From an uncultured Opitutia bacterium (GTDB lineage: Bacteria > Verrucomicrobiota > Verrucomicrobiia > Opitutales > Opitutaceae), in the NCBI GenBank assembly GCA_903919985.1, contig CAIXKG010000183.1, positions 1 to 44,697 on the forward strand: 44,697 bases of DNA, given 5' to 3'. Numbering within the stretch: the stretch's first letter is position 1; each line of letters starts with the position of its first letter. Below, piece by piece: positions 1-6,438 of the stretch. A program made the position numbers and the translations under genes. The notes beneath the pieces were generated by a model. It was not told the origin of the DNA. It made no database searches and saw nothing but the letters and a program-made list of their open reading frames with translations.

Positions 1-740
1 AAGTGAGTGAAATCCCGCCCAACCTGCAGGCCAAACTTTTGCGCGTGCTCCAGGAGCGTGAGTTTGAACGCGTGGGTGGCAGCAAGCCGATCAAGGTCAA
101 CGTGCGGATCCTCGCGACCTCCAACCGCGATCTTTTGCGCTACGTGGAGCAGGGGAGTTTTCGCGCCGATTTGTATTACCGCTTAAACGTGTTTCCCATC
201 CATGTGCCGCCTCTGCGGGAGCGTGGTGAGGAGATCCCGATGTTGGCTGAGTCGTTCCTGCGCTTGAGTGCGCGGCGCAGTGGTATCCGGGTCCTGGGCT
301 TTTCGCCGCAGGCGATGCACGCTCTGCGCTCGTACCGCTGGCCGGGTAATGTGCGCGAACTCCAAAATACGATCGAGCGCGCGGTGATCCTCTCGGAAAA
401 CGACCGCCCGATCTCCGGCGCAGCGCTCGGGATCGATCTGCCTGAAGGCGCGGTCGAAGATGTCGTGGAATCGGATTGGCAAGCCCCCGCCCAGCCGCTG
501 GTCGCGCCCGCGGCGGCTCCGCTGGCCCCTCGCGTCGCGCTCGCGCCAGCATCGGCGGCGGCGGTCGCTGCGCCGCCCTTGCAGTCACTCGCGGAAATGG
601 AAAAATACGCGATCTTGGCGGCCATGAAAGCGAAGGACGGCAACCGCGCGCAGGTCGTCGAGCTACTGGGAATTTCTGTCCGGACCCTCCGCAATAAATT
701 GCAGGAGTACCGGCAGAGTGGCGATTTTTCGGACGAATAA
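1..740 (+). CDS. Sigma-54-dependent response regulator (NtrC/FlgR type), C-terminal part
   Basis: The gene enters from the left edge; the first complete codon is at base 3 and about 245 residues are visible. The first 110 residues are the second half of a sigma-54 activator AAA+ domain: sensor I (ILATSNRDL), the arginine-finger segment (FRADLYYRLNVFPI), PPLRER, and sensor II (WPGNVRELQN). An Ala/Pro-rich linker of about 50 residues leads to a Fis-type helix-turn-helix at the C-terminus (NRAQVVELLGISVRTLRNKL). The GAFTGA loop, Walker A and any receiver domain lie outside the window. Such proteins use ATP hydrolysis to open sigma-54 promoters. Next to flagellar genes, and with two -24/-12 promoters heading the flagellar blocks downstream, it is probably the FlgR/FleR-like master activator. 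The family is certain; the exact target set is inferred. Confidence 0.93.
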   Translation, partial: VSEIPPNLQAKLLRVLQEREFERVGGSKPIKVNVRILATSNRDLLRYVEQGSFRADLYYRLNVFPIHVPPLRERGEEIPMLAESFLRLSARRSGIRVLGFSPQAMHALRSYRWPGNVRELQNTIERAVILSENDRPISGAALGIDLPEGAVEDVVESDWQAPAQPLVAPAAAPLAPRVALAPASAAAVAAPPLQSLAEMEKYAILAAMKAKDGNRAQVVELLGISVRTLRNKLQEYRQSGDFSDE

Positions 741-748
741 ACGTCCAG

Positions 749-772
749 CTCTACCCGATACGGGAGATTTTT
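749..772 (+). terminator. Rho-independent terminator after the sigma-54 regulator gene
   Basis: Nine bases after the stop codon there is a hairpin: t750-c751-t752 and cccg (754-757) pair with cggg (761-764) and a765-g766-a767, with one bulged A and an ATA loop. A run of five T follows (768-772). Placement directly behind the regulator gene supports termination, which would separate that gene from the element and genes that follow. Confidence 0.6.
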
Positions 773-778
773 AATTAA

Positions 779-984
779 GGCGACAGATTGAGCTTAAGCT
801 TTCTGTCCCGGCTCCGTTTAGAAAGGAGCGGACAGTCGCTTACGACGCGCGAAAAAGAATTTAGCGGACTTCGGTCTGCTACCAACGCGAACTGCCCCGC
901 GCTTCTTCGAAGGAAGCGCGGGGCCAGCTGCCTCAGCCGAAATGAATCTAGGGATTTTGCTTTAGCTTTCGGCCGTAGAGGCCG
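779..984 (+). ncRNA. Candidate structured RNA (multi-hairpin element), family not recognised
   Basis: The 282-base gap between the regulator and the next gene carries several strong hairpins. Positions 803-808/830-835 (ctgtcc/ggacag) continue inward as 811-815/825-829 (gctcc/ggagc), and gcga 780-783 pairs with tcgc 836-839 around the base. Positions 862-869/874-881 form an 8-bp stem closed by a TTCG tetraloop. Positions 895-905/913-923 form a perfect 11-bp stem (ccccgcgcttc/gaagcgcgggg). At the 3' side, gccgaaa 936-942 can pair with tttcggc 967-973, or cggcc 970-974 with ggccg 980-984; these two are mutually exclusive. I do not recognise tmRNA, RNase P, SRP, 6S, c-di-GMP-I or cobalamin signatures. 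It could be a small RNA or a 5' leader of the downstream genes. Structure is seen; function is unknown. Confidence 0.45.
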
Positions 985-1022
985 TTGACTAATTCATCTC
1001 TTTTATTCCCGCGATTTCATCC

Positions 1023-1964
1023 ATGGCTCGATTGCTCAAACATCTCGTCCCGATTTTGGTGACGTGCCTCCTCACGGTGGGCGCGGCGCCGGGGATGGTT
1101 GCGGCTGAGAACAATCGCTTTGGTTCGGCGGAATTTCCTGAGACTGCGCCGGTCGCGCCTCGGGCGGCGATTGCTCCGGCGGCTGCGCCCGCGCCCGCGT
1201 CCGTTGCGCCGGAAATCAAGGCCGCCAAGCCGGGTGTCATCGGGGGTATCATCCCGGCGATTCGCCGGATCTTTACCATCAAGCGCGGTAGCACCCCCGC
1301 GGCGGAAACGCCGCCGGTGGTGGCATCCCAGCCGCAAGTTGCGGCCGCGGAAACGATCGCTCCGTCCGCTGAAGCCAGCATTCCCGTTGCTTCCGCACCC
1401 GCGCCCGCGGTCAAGCCGGCGGCTCATTCCCTCGTCGAGACGCCCCCCTTGGAACCGATGGTGCCGACCTCTTCCAGTCGTTTCAGCTGGCTTAAGCGCA
1501 ACCGCGAGCTGACGGCTTCGGTGCCGGCGCTCGTGGCCGGCGGGTTGCCGGTGTTGCGCTTGGAGGCGCGTCGGAGCCGAGCGCCCAATTTGCCGCGGCA
1601 GACGCGCTTGGACATGGATCAACGGATTGAAAAACTCGGTCCCGAGTTGGAGCCGATTTCCGGTTCCGATGTGATGAGTGGGGCGAGCCTGTCGGCCGCC
1701 GTGCCCGTGGCTGCCGGGGTGGAGGAAACGGTGATTACGTTGGAGGCGGCCGCGGCCGTTCAGGCTAAGACGGCGGGTACGGCTGGCGCGGTCGGAACGA
1801 CGGATAGAATTACCCGGCGCTCGGAGGAAATTAAGTTGATTCCCAGCGACACCAAGCAGCGTGAGCAATTCCGCGAGGTCATTCTCTTTTTCGATCCGCC
1901 GCCGCCCAAAGCATCGAGTTCGGCGCAGAAGCCGACCAGTTCCGCGACGTATGAACAGAAGTAA
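1023..1964 (+). CDS. Exported Ala/Pro-rich protein of unknown function in flagellar cluster
   Basis: This encodes 313 residues. The N-terminus (MARLLKHLVPILVTCLLTVG, then AAPGMVAAEN) is a signal peptide with likely cleavage after VAA. The mature protein is dominated by low-complexity Ala/Pro/Val stretches, with a basic patch near residue 70-90 (IIPAIRRIFTIKRGS) and another near 180-190. The C-terminal third has a more regular segment (EEIKLIPSDTKQREQFREVILFFD) that may be the conserved part. No domain is recognised. The ATG at 1023 is chosen because it gives an intact signal peptide; no strong ribosome binding site is visible. Its stop overlaps the next start by 14 bases, so the two are translationally linked. 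A role in the envelope part of motility is inferred only from context. Confidence 0.6.
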   Translation: MARLLKHLVPILVTCLLTVGAAPGMVAAENNRFGSAEFPETAPVAPRAAIAPAAAPAPASVAPEIKAAKPGVIGGIIPAIRRIFTIKRGSTPAAETPPVVASQPQVAAAETIAPSAEASIPVASAPAPAVKPAAHSLVETPPLEPMVPTSSSRFSWLKRNRELTASVPALVAGGLPVLRLEARRSRAPNLPRQTRLDMDQRIEKLGPELEPISGSDVMSGASLSAAVPVAAGVEETVITLEAAAAVQAKTAGTAGAVGTTDRITRRSEEIKLIPSDTKQREQFREVILFFDPPPPKASSSAQKPTSSATYEQK

Positions 1965-3279
1965 GCGAGTCTTGGTGGCGGGCGCGGCCTGGATCGGGTG
2001 GTTTTCTGCTGGATTATTAGCCGCCGAAGCACCGCATGCTGCCGAAGCACCGCACGCTACCGAGGCACTGCATGCTGCGGAGCCTGCGCACGCAGCGCCG
2101 GTCCATGAAACGGCCCCGGCGAAGGCGCCGGCGGGCGAGCACGCGCAGCCTGAGCCGGAACCCGCGAAGCTAGAAAACGCCCCCGTGGCGGAAGTTCCGC
2201 CCGTGGCTGAGTCCCACCGAACGGCGGAAACTCCGCCTGCGGCGGCTCCGGTGCATGGGGCAGAAGCGGGCCCCGCGAAGGTCACGGCGGAAGCGCACGG
2301 TCCGGCGGTGCACGCGGAAGATCCTAGTGCTAAATCGAAAGAAGCGGCCTCGCTCGCCAATCTTACTTTGGCCCGATCTTTTCGGGCCAACCAAGATTGG
2401 GGCCAGGCGATTCCCTTGTTTGAGGCGTTTGTGCTGGAAAACCCCGATTCGCCGGAGTTGCCGCGGGTGTTGTTCGAATTGGGTCGTACGTACGCTCAGG
2501 CGGGTGCCACCGAATCGGCCCTGAGCCGATTTTATTCCGTGCTCGATCTCTCGCTTAATCAGGAAGGCGCCTCGTTTGTGACGGCGCGACAACTCGCGTA
2601 CTCCGCGCAATACGAAATCGCGCAGACCCAGATGGCGCTGGGTCGCTACACGCAGGCCGCGCGACTTTTCCGCGGCATGCACAAACTGCCCCTGATCGAC
2701 GTAGATCGCTCCAATATTTATCTGTCCTGTGCGCGGGCGCTCAAGCTTTCGGGCGATAAAGCCGGAGCGGCGGAGGAGTATCAGGCCCTCTTGCAGTTGT
2801 TTGCGGACAGCCCGTTCGTGTCGGAAGCGCGCTTCGAGTTAGCGGTCGTGTTCGCTGAACTGGGTCGCCGGGATGATGCGTTGCGGGAGGTCTTGTCGTT
2901 GTTTGAACGGCAAAAAAGTGCCGGCAGTTCCGATGAGTCGTGGCGATACTGGCAGCGCCGGGCCGGCAATCAGTTGGCCAATATGTTTTATAGCGCAGGA
3001 AATCTCCCGGAAGCGGCGGAGCTTTACGGGAAATTGCTCCAGCTCTCGGGGGAGGCGCGCTGGCGTTGGCCGTTGCTTTACCAAGTGGGTTTGGTCGCCG
3101 AGCAGATGAAGGATTTTGCCAAGGCGAAGGCGACGTACACCGAATTGGCCGCGGCGAAAGCGGAGGGTTTGCCCACGGAAGTGGCCGAACTGCCGAAGCT
3201 GGCTCAGTGGCGGCTTGAGCATCTGGGTTGGTCTGAGCGGATGGATTCGGAGCTCAAGAGCTTGAAGCCGGGACCTTGA
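1951..3279 (+). CDS. Exported tetratricopeptide-repeat protein
   Basis: The ORF is open from 1861 but the ATG at 1951 is preferred because it gives a signal peptide (MNRSKRVLVAGAAWIGWFSA, then GLLAAEA). The product is 442 residues. Residues about 26-130 are an Ala/Pro/Glu/His-rich linker that begins with near-repeats of EAPHAAEAPHA. From about residue 130 to 420 there are helical TPR-like pairs, for example NLTLARSFRANQDWGQAIPL, FELGRTYAQAGATESALSRF and LAVVFAELGRRDDALREVLS. The architecture resembles periplasmic TPR scaffolds of the YbgF/BamD type, but no specific member is identified. It overlaps the preceding exported gene by 14 bases and precedes a FlgN-like gene by 22 bases, suggesting a small operon. 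A scaffold role near the flagellum is inference. Confidence 0.75.
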   Translation: MNRSKRVLVAGAAWIGWFSAGLLAAEAPHAAEAPHATEALHAAEPAHAAPVHETAPAKAPAGEHAQPEPEPAKLENAPVAEVPPVAESHRTAETPPAAAPVHGAEAGPAKVTAEAHGPAVHAEDPSAKSKEAASLANLTLARSFRANQDWGQAIPLFEAFVLENPDSPELPRVLFELGRTYAQAGATESALSRFYSVLDLSLNQEGASFVTARQLAYSAQYEIAQTQMALGRYTQAARLFRGMHKLPLIDVDRSNIYLSCARALKLSGDKAGAAEEYQALLQLFADSPFVSEARFELAVVFAELGRRDDALREVLSLFERQKSAGSSDESWRYWQRRAGNQLANMFYSAGNLPEAAELYGKLLQLSGEARWRWPLLYQVGLVAEQMKDFAKAKATYTELAAAKAEGLPTEVAELPKLAQWRLEHLGWSERMDSELKSLKPGP

Positions 3280-3301
3280 GGGCTCTTGCTTTCGCTCACT
3301 C

Positions 3302-3667
3302 ATGAAGCGTCCCGAAGCGGTAGAAACCCACCTTAAAATCTGCGAAGAGCTGCACGCTTTGGTGTTGGAAGAGAATCGCATTTTGCGCGAGGAGCAGCGG
3401 TTGCCGGGCGCGGAAATCAGCACGCGGAAGGAAGGCTTGTTGCAGCGGCTGAACGAGAGTGTGGCCGCTTTGAAAACGGCTGATAAAGATGGGGGCGGCG
3501 GCCCTCGCTTGGTGCTGGCGCGCGAACGCTCGATGCAGATCTTGCGATTGGATCGGGAGAATGAGCAGTTACTCCTCCGGCACAGTTTGGGGACGCGGCG
3601 CCCCGTGGTGGCTCAATCGCTCTCGGCGGCCGCGCAATTGTACGCGACGCGGTTGCCTAAATCTTAA
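3302..3667 (+). CDS. FlgN-like flagellar chaperone (putative)
   Basis: This encodes 121 residues, nearly all predicted helix with heptad spacing: residues 8-30 (HLKICEELHALVLEENRILR), then a helix around RKEGLLQRLNESVAALK, and a third around RSMQILRLDRENEQLLLRHS. The pattern of an acidic first helix with LEEN, followed by a basic RKEGLL helix, is what FlgN-family export chaperones for hook-associated proteins show, and the length fits. There is no signal peptide, as expected for a cytosolic chaperone. Sequence similarity alone is weak, so the call rests on fold pattern, size and location in a flagellar cluster. The hook-associated proteins it would serve are not in the window. It could instead be an unrelated short coiled-coil protein. 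Confidence 0.45.
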   Translation: MKRPEAVETHLKICEELHALVLEENRILREEQRLPGAEISTRKEGLLQRLNESVAALKTADKDGGGGPRLVLARERSMQILRLDRENEQLLLRHSLGTRRPVVAQSLSAAAQLYATRLPKS

Positions 3668-3681
3668 CGAGATCGTGCCGC

Positions 3682-5019
3682 TCAGCCTAGAACCTGGAGG
3701 CGTTGGCCGAGCTGCGTGCTGCGATCGATAGGTGGCGCTAGTTTTTTCACGAGGTCTTCCGTCGTGAGTTTTGAGTCCAGATGGAAAGCACCCGCTCTAT
3801 CGCCGTAAAGCGGAGCCGCGAGCGTCAGGCCGGCCGGGATTTCACTCGGCAAGGGGGTGCGGAAGAGCGCGGGGTCATCCACGAGACTGGGAATGCGGCA
3901 GAATAGGGTGACGGCGGCGGGGTCGAGCGCTCGGCCGGATTGGGCGATGACCGCTTCCAGGGCGGCGGGGTGGGGCGCGGTATTATCCACGACATGCACG
4001 GCGACGGCGAGGCAGCGCGCGAGCCACGGGATCGTCTCGCCTTTTAAGCCGTCGGGAAAACCGCTACCGTCAAAGCGCTCGTGATGATTACGCACGATTT
4101 CTGCGACCGCTGCGTCGGGGTCAAAGTGGCAGGCGAGGTTATGGCTGAGGATGGGATGCGTTTCATACATCTCCGCATCGGATTCCGACAAGTTCGCGAA
4201 TCCGCTTTGAATGCGTTCAAGTAAACCTTGGTCAAACCCGATCATACCCAGGTCGCACAGGGAGGCCGCGAGCAGGAGTCGGCGCGCGGCATCGGGCGTG
4301 AACGAATCTAATTGGGCGAATTTACGGACGATGGTCACCAAGTGCTGACTGCGTGCGGCGAGGCGAGGGCTACGCGACGAGAGGATGTGGTGGCAAAAGT
4401 GCAGCGCGTCTTCGAGTCCGCGTTGCTGGAGTTGTCCGGCGGCCTTAAGGGAGTGGAGTTTTGAGCCTAATTCCGCGCCGAGGGCTTCGATGCGTAACTG
4501 CAACTGCACGGCATTTTGATTCAGGTCGCGCAACTCCTGTTGCAGAGAGGCATTTTCTTTGCGGGTGGCGGCGGTGACCACGCCGGCGGCGACGGTGGCG
4601 ATCAGTTCCTCCCGGAGCCACGGCTTGGTGACAAAGCCGAAGAGCCGGCCCTCACGCACTTGCTCCATCGCCTGATTGACCGTGAACACACTGGAGAGCG
4701 CCACGATCGAGGCATAAGGCTGACGGATCGCGGTGCGATTTAATAGATCGTGTTCAGGTTGATCGAGTAACTCGTGATCGGCGAGCACCACGGCGAAATC
4801 TTCGTGTTCCAGTAATGCAAGGGCGGGGGCGGAGGTCTGAGCCTGATGTACGACGAAGCCTTCGCATTCGAGGGTGAGCTGGAGGGCTTCTAAGGTCACC
4901 GCATCGGAATTGACCACGAGCACAAGCGGGCAGGCACGATGCTCCCGTCGGCCGTAGGCATGCGGCGCGCGAGGAATCACGAGGAGATTCCGGGAATCGG
5001 ACTGAGTTTGAGTAGACAC
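3682..5019 (-). CDS. Response regulator with degenerate HD-GYP domain
   Basis: The start is taken as GTG at 5019 because AGG lies 7 bases upstream; TTG at 5025 would add two residues. Of 445 residues, 31-150 are a receiver domain (LVLVVNSDAVTL, phosphoacceptor Asp in VVLADHELLDQ, Lys in FVTKPWLREE). Residues about 155-200 are coiled coil. Residues 210-350 match HD-GYP phosphodiesterases of cyclic di-GMP: HHERFDGSGFPDGLKG is well preserved. However, the namesake HD reads CD (AASLCDLGMIG rather than LHDIGKIG), and the late metal-binding Asp of the AVAD motif reads AVAVHVVDN. Metal binding and catalysis are therefore doubtful; it may be a cyclic di-GMP sensor or adaptor. The last 95 residues have no recognised domain. 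It is convergent with the FlgN-like gene (14-base gap) and divergent from flgB. Confidence 0.85.
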   Translation of the reverse strand: MSTQTQSDSRNLLVIPRAPHAYGRREHRACPLVLVVNSDAVTLEALQLTLECEGFVVHQAQTSAPALALLEHEDFAVVLADHELLDQPEHDLLNRTAIRQPYASIVALSSVFTVNQAMEQVREGRLFGFVTKPWLREELIATVAAGVVTAATRKENASLQQELRDLNQNAVQLQLRIEALGAELGSKLHSLKAAGQLQQRGLEDALHFCHHILSSRSPRLAARSQHLVTIVRKFAQLDSFTPDAARRLLLAASLCDLGMIGFDQGLLERIQSGFANLSESDAEMYETHPILSHNLACHFDPDAAVAEIVRNHHERFDGSGFPDGLKGETIPWLARCLAVAVHVVDNTAPHPAALEAVIAQSGRALDPAAVTLFCRIPSLVDDPALFRTPLPSEIPAGLTLAAPLYGDRAGAFHLDSKLTTEDLVKKLAPPIDRSTQLGQRLQVLG

Positions 5020-5201
5020 AAGCAAACCTGATAAGGGCGTACGGAAGAACGGTCCAACTGGGGCCGGACTTAAGTAAAAAACGCGAAATATTTGGCGGCA
5101 AAAATTGCCTATCTTTTTAAGGGTTAATATCAGGGGCTTCGGGGGATTTAGTTTATTTTAGTTCATTGATTAATAGAAATTTACAATATCAGTGCCGACG
5201 C

Positions 5202-5217
5202 TGGAACCACATTTGCT
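5202..5217 (+). promoter_or_regulatory. Sigma-54 (-24/-12) promoter of the flgB operon
   Basis: TGGAACCACATTTGCT matches the consensus TGGCACRNNNNTTGCW at all positions except the C after TGG and the purine, with the invariant GG (5203-5204) and GC (5215-5216) separated by exactly 10 bases. It lies in an AT-rich divergent region of about 200 bases and a sigma-54 activator gene is present at the left edge. Counting from the -12 C, transcription should begin near 5228, one base before the flgB ATG at 5229. The 8-mer AATATCAG occurs at 5126-5133 and 5185-5192 and could belong to an activator site; that is speculative. Confidence 0.75.
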
Positions 5218-5228
5218 TAAGGCCTGGC

Positions 5229-5612
5229 ATGATCCAAGGAATCGAGCCCAGTCTCACGATGCGCATCGCGCAGAGGTCACTTGACGCGTGCGTCCTTCGA
5301 CAGGAGGCGCTGGCCTCGAACATCGCCAACGCCGAAACCCCGGGTTTCAAGCGGATGGACGTCGCCAAGGATTTTGCTGATCGACTCAAGACTGCGGTCC
5401 AGCGCGGCGGCACCAAGGGTGCCTTGCCGGCGCCTCGACTGGCCGAAGATAGCCACGCCCGCGCGCAGCGGGCCGATGGTAACACGGTCGATCTGGAAAA
5501 CGAATTGCTCCAGATGAACAAAAATCAGGTCGATCACGAATACCTGACGAACCTCATTGGCTCTAATTTTAAGACGCTGAAAATGGCGATCACCGGTCGT
5601 AGCAGCTTCTAA
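5229..5612 (+). CDS. flgB: Flagellar basal-body rod protein FlgB
   Basis: FlgB is a proximal rod subunit exported by the flagellar type III apparatus and assembled between MS ring and distal rod. The product is 127 residues, close to the usual 130-140. The rod-family N-terminal signature is clear at residues 22-40 (RQEALASNIANAETPGFK), and the C-terminus has the FlgB pattern LENELLQMNKNQVDHEYLTN. Two starts are possible: ATG 5229, which gives a normal 28 residues before ASNIANA, and ATG 5259. The first is chosen for length. The candidate sigma-54 start site would leave it essentially leaderless; the AAGG at 5219-5222 would then not be transcribed. It leads the operon, 17 bases before flgC. 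Confidence 0.95.
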   Translation: MIQGIEPSLTMRIAQRSLDACVLRQEALASNIANAETPGFKRMDVAKDFADRLKTAVQRGGTKGALPAPRLAEDSHARAQRADGNTVDLENELLQMNKNQVDHEYLTNLIGSNFKTLKMAITGRSSF

Positions 5613-5629
5613 TTTAACTTTTCGCCACC

Positions 5630-6055
5630 ATGGAACTCATCACTGGAGTAGGTTCGACCGGCAGCGCGCTGAACGCGCAAAAAACCCGGCTCGATCTCAT
5701 CGCCCAAAATATCGCAAACGCCCAGACCACGCGTTCGGCTGACGGCGGTCCTTATAAGCGCCAAGTCGTTACGTTCGAAGCTCAGCTGGCAAACCGCATG
5801 GCCCGCGCGGGCCAAGGTGCTGGGCAAACCGGCGTCAGGGTCGCCTCGATTAGTAACGATCCGACCCCGGGCCAGAAAATCTATGATCCGCGGCACCCTG
5901 ATGCGGATGCTCAGGGCATGGTGACCATGCCCAACGTGAATGTTTCGACCGAAATGGTGGATCTTATCACCGCCTCCCGCACCTACGAAGCCAACCTCTC
6001 CGTCGTCAAAGCGGCCCGCCAAATGGCCCAGAAGACGATCGATATCGGCCGCTAA
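5630..6055 (+). CDS. flgC: Flagellar basal-body rod protein FlgC
   Basis: This is a second proximal rod protein, 141 residues, standard for FlgC. The N-terminal rod motif is at residues 18-32 (KTRLDLIAQNIANAQTT), followed by the FlgC middle with YKRQVVTFEAQ, YDPRHPDADAQGMVTMPNVN (the conserved Y-P-x-HPDAD-x-GYV-like block), and the C-terminal helix VSTEMVDLITASRTYEANLS. It sits 17 bases after flgB and 8 before fliE, the canonical flgB-flgC-fliE order. FlgC and FlgB co-assemble with FliE on the FliF ring. Nothing unusual is seen. Confidence 0.97.
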   Translation: MELITGVGSTGSALNAQKTRLDLIAQNIANAQTTRSADGGPYKRQVVTFEAQLANRMARAGQGAGQTGVRVASISNDPTPGQKIYDPRHPDADAQGMVTMPNVNVSTEMVDLITASRTYEANLSVVKAARQMAQKTIDIGR

Positions 6056-6063
6056 TTTAATCC

Positions 6064-6411
6064 ATGTCTACTATCGGTGCTATTACAGCGAGCGGTGCAG
6101 GTCCATTGGCGGCCACGCGTCTCCAAGGCTTGGATCTGAAGGGACTCACCTCCGGCGGCGTTGGTGCGGCCGACAAGGCAGCCTCTGCGCCCACGGATTT
6201 TGCCGGCGTTTTGTCGCAAGTGGTCTCGCCGCTGATCGATAAGCAAAACGAAGCGGCTGCGTTGACCAAGTCTGTCCTGCTCGGCCAGGGCGCACCCTTG
6301 CACCAGAGTGTGATCGCGATGCAGGAAGCCTCGGTGGCTTTCAGTCTCATGGTCGAGGTTCGTAATAAAGTCGTAGAGGGCTTCCAAGAGCTCATGCGCA
6401 TGCCCGTCTAA
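6064..6411 (+). CDS. fliE: Flagellar hook-basal body complex protein FliE
   Basis: FliE joins the rod to the MS ring and is the first substrate of the export apparatus. The 115-residue product has a variable Gly/Ala-rich N-terminus and the conserved C-terminal half: FAGVLSQVVSPLIDKQNEA, LHQSVIAMQEASVAFSLMVE, VRNKVVEGFQELMRMPV. The ending (VRNK...YQEIMRM-like) is typical. It lies 8 bases after flgC and 27 before fliF. Confidence 0.95.
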   Translation: MSTIGAITASGAGPLAATRLQGLDLKGLTSGGVGAADKAASAPTDFAGVLSQVVSPLIDKQNEAAALTKSVLLGQGAPLHQSVIAMQEASVAFSLMVEVRNKVVEGFQELMRMPV

Positions 6412-6438
6412 ATTTTTTGACCACCCACGTCCGTATAA

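Noticed and set aside
865..880. GG-N10-GC spacing inside the structured element
   Set aside because: Only the invariant dinucleotides match; the bases belong to the TTCG-capped hairpin.
788..988. 66-residue ORF on the + strand in the gap before the first exported protein gene
   Set aside because: Starts at TTG, has no ribosome binding site or recognisable domain, and coincides with strong hairpins that explain the region better as RNA.
1017..2390. 457-residue ORF on the - strand
   Set aside because: Antisense to two well-supported genes with signal peptides; its sequence is low-complexity shadow of GC-rich codons.
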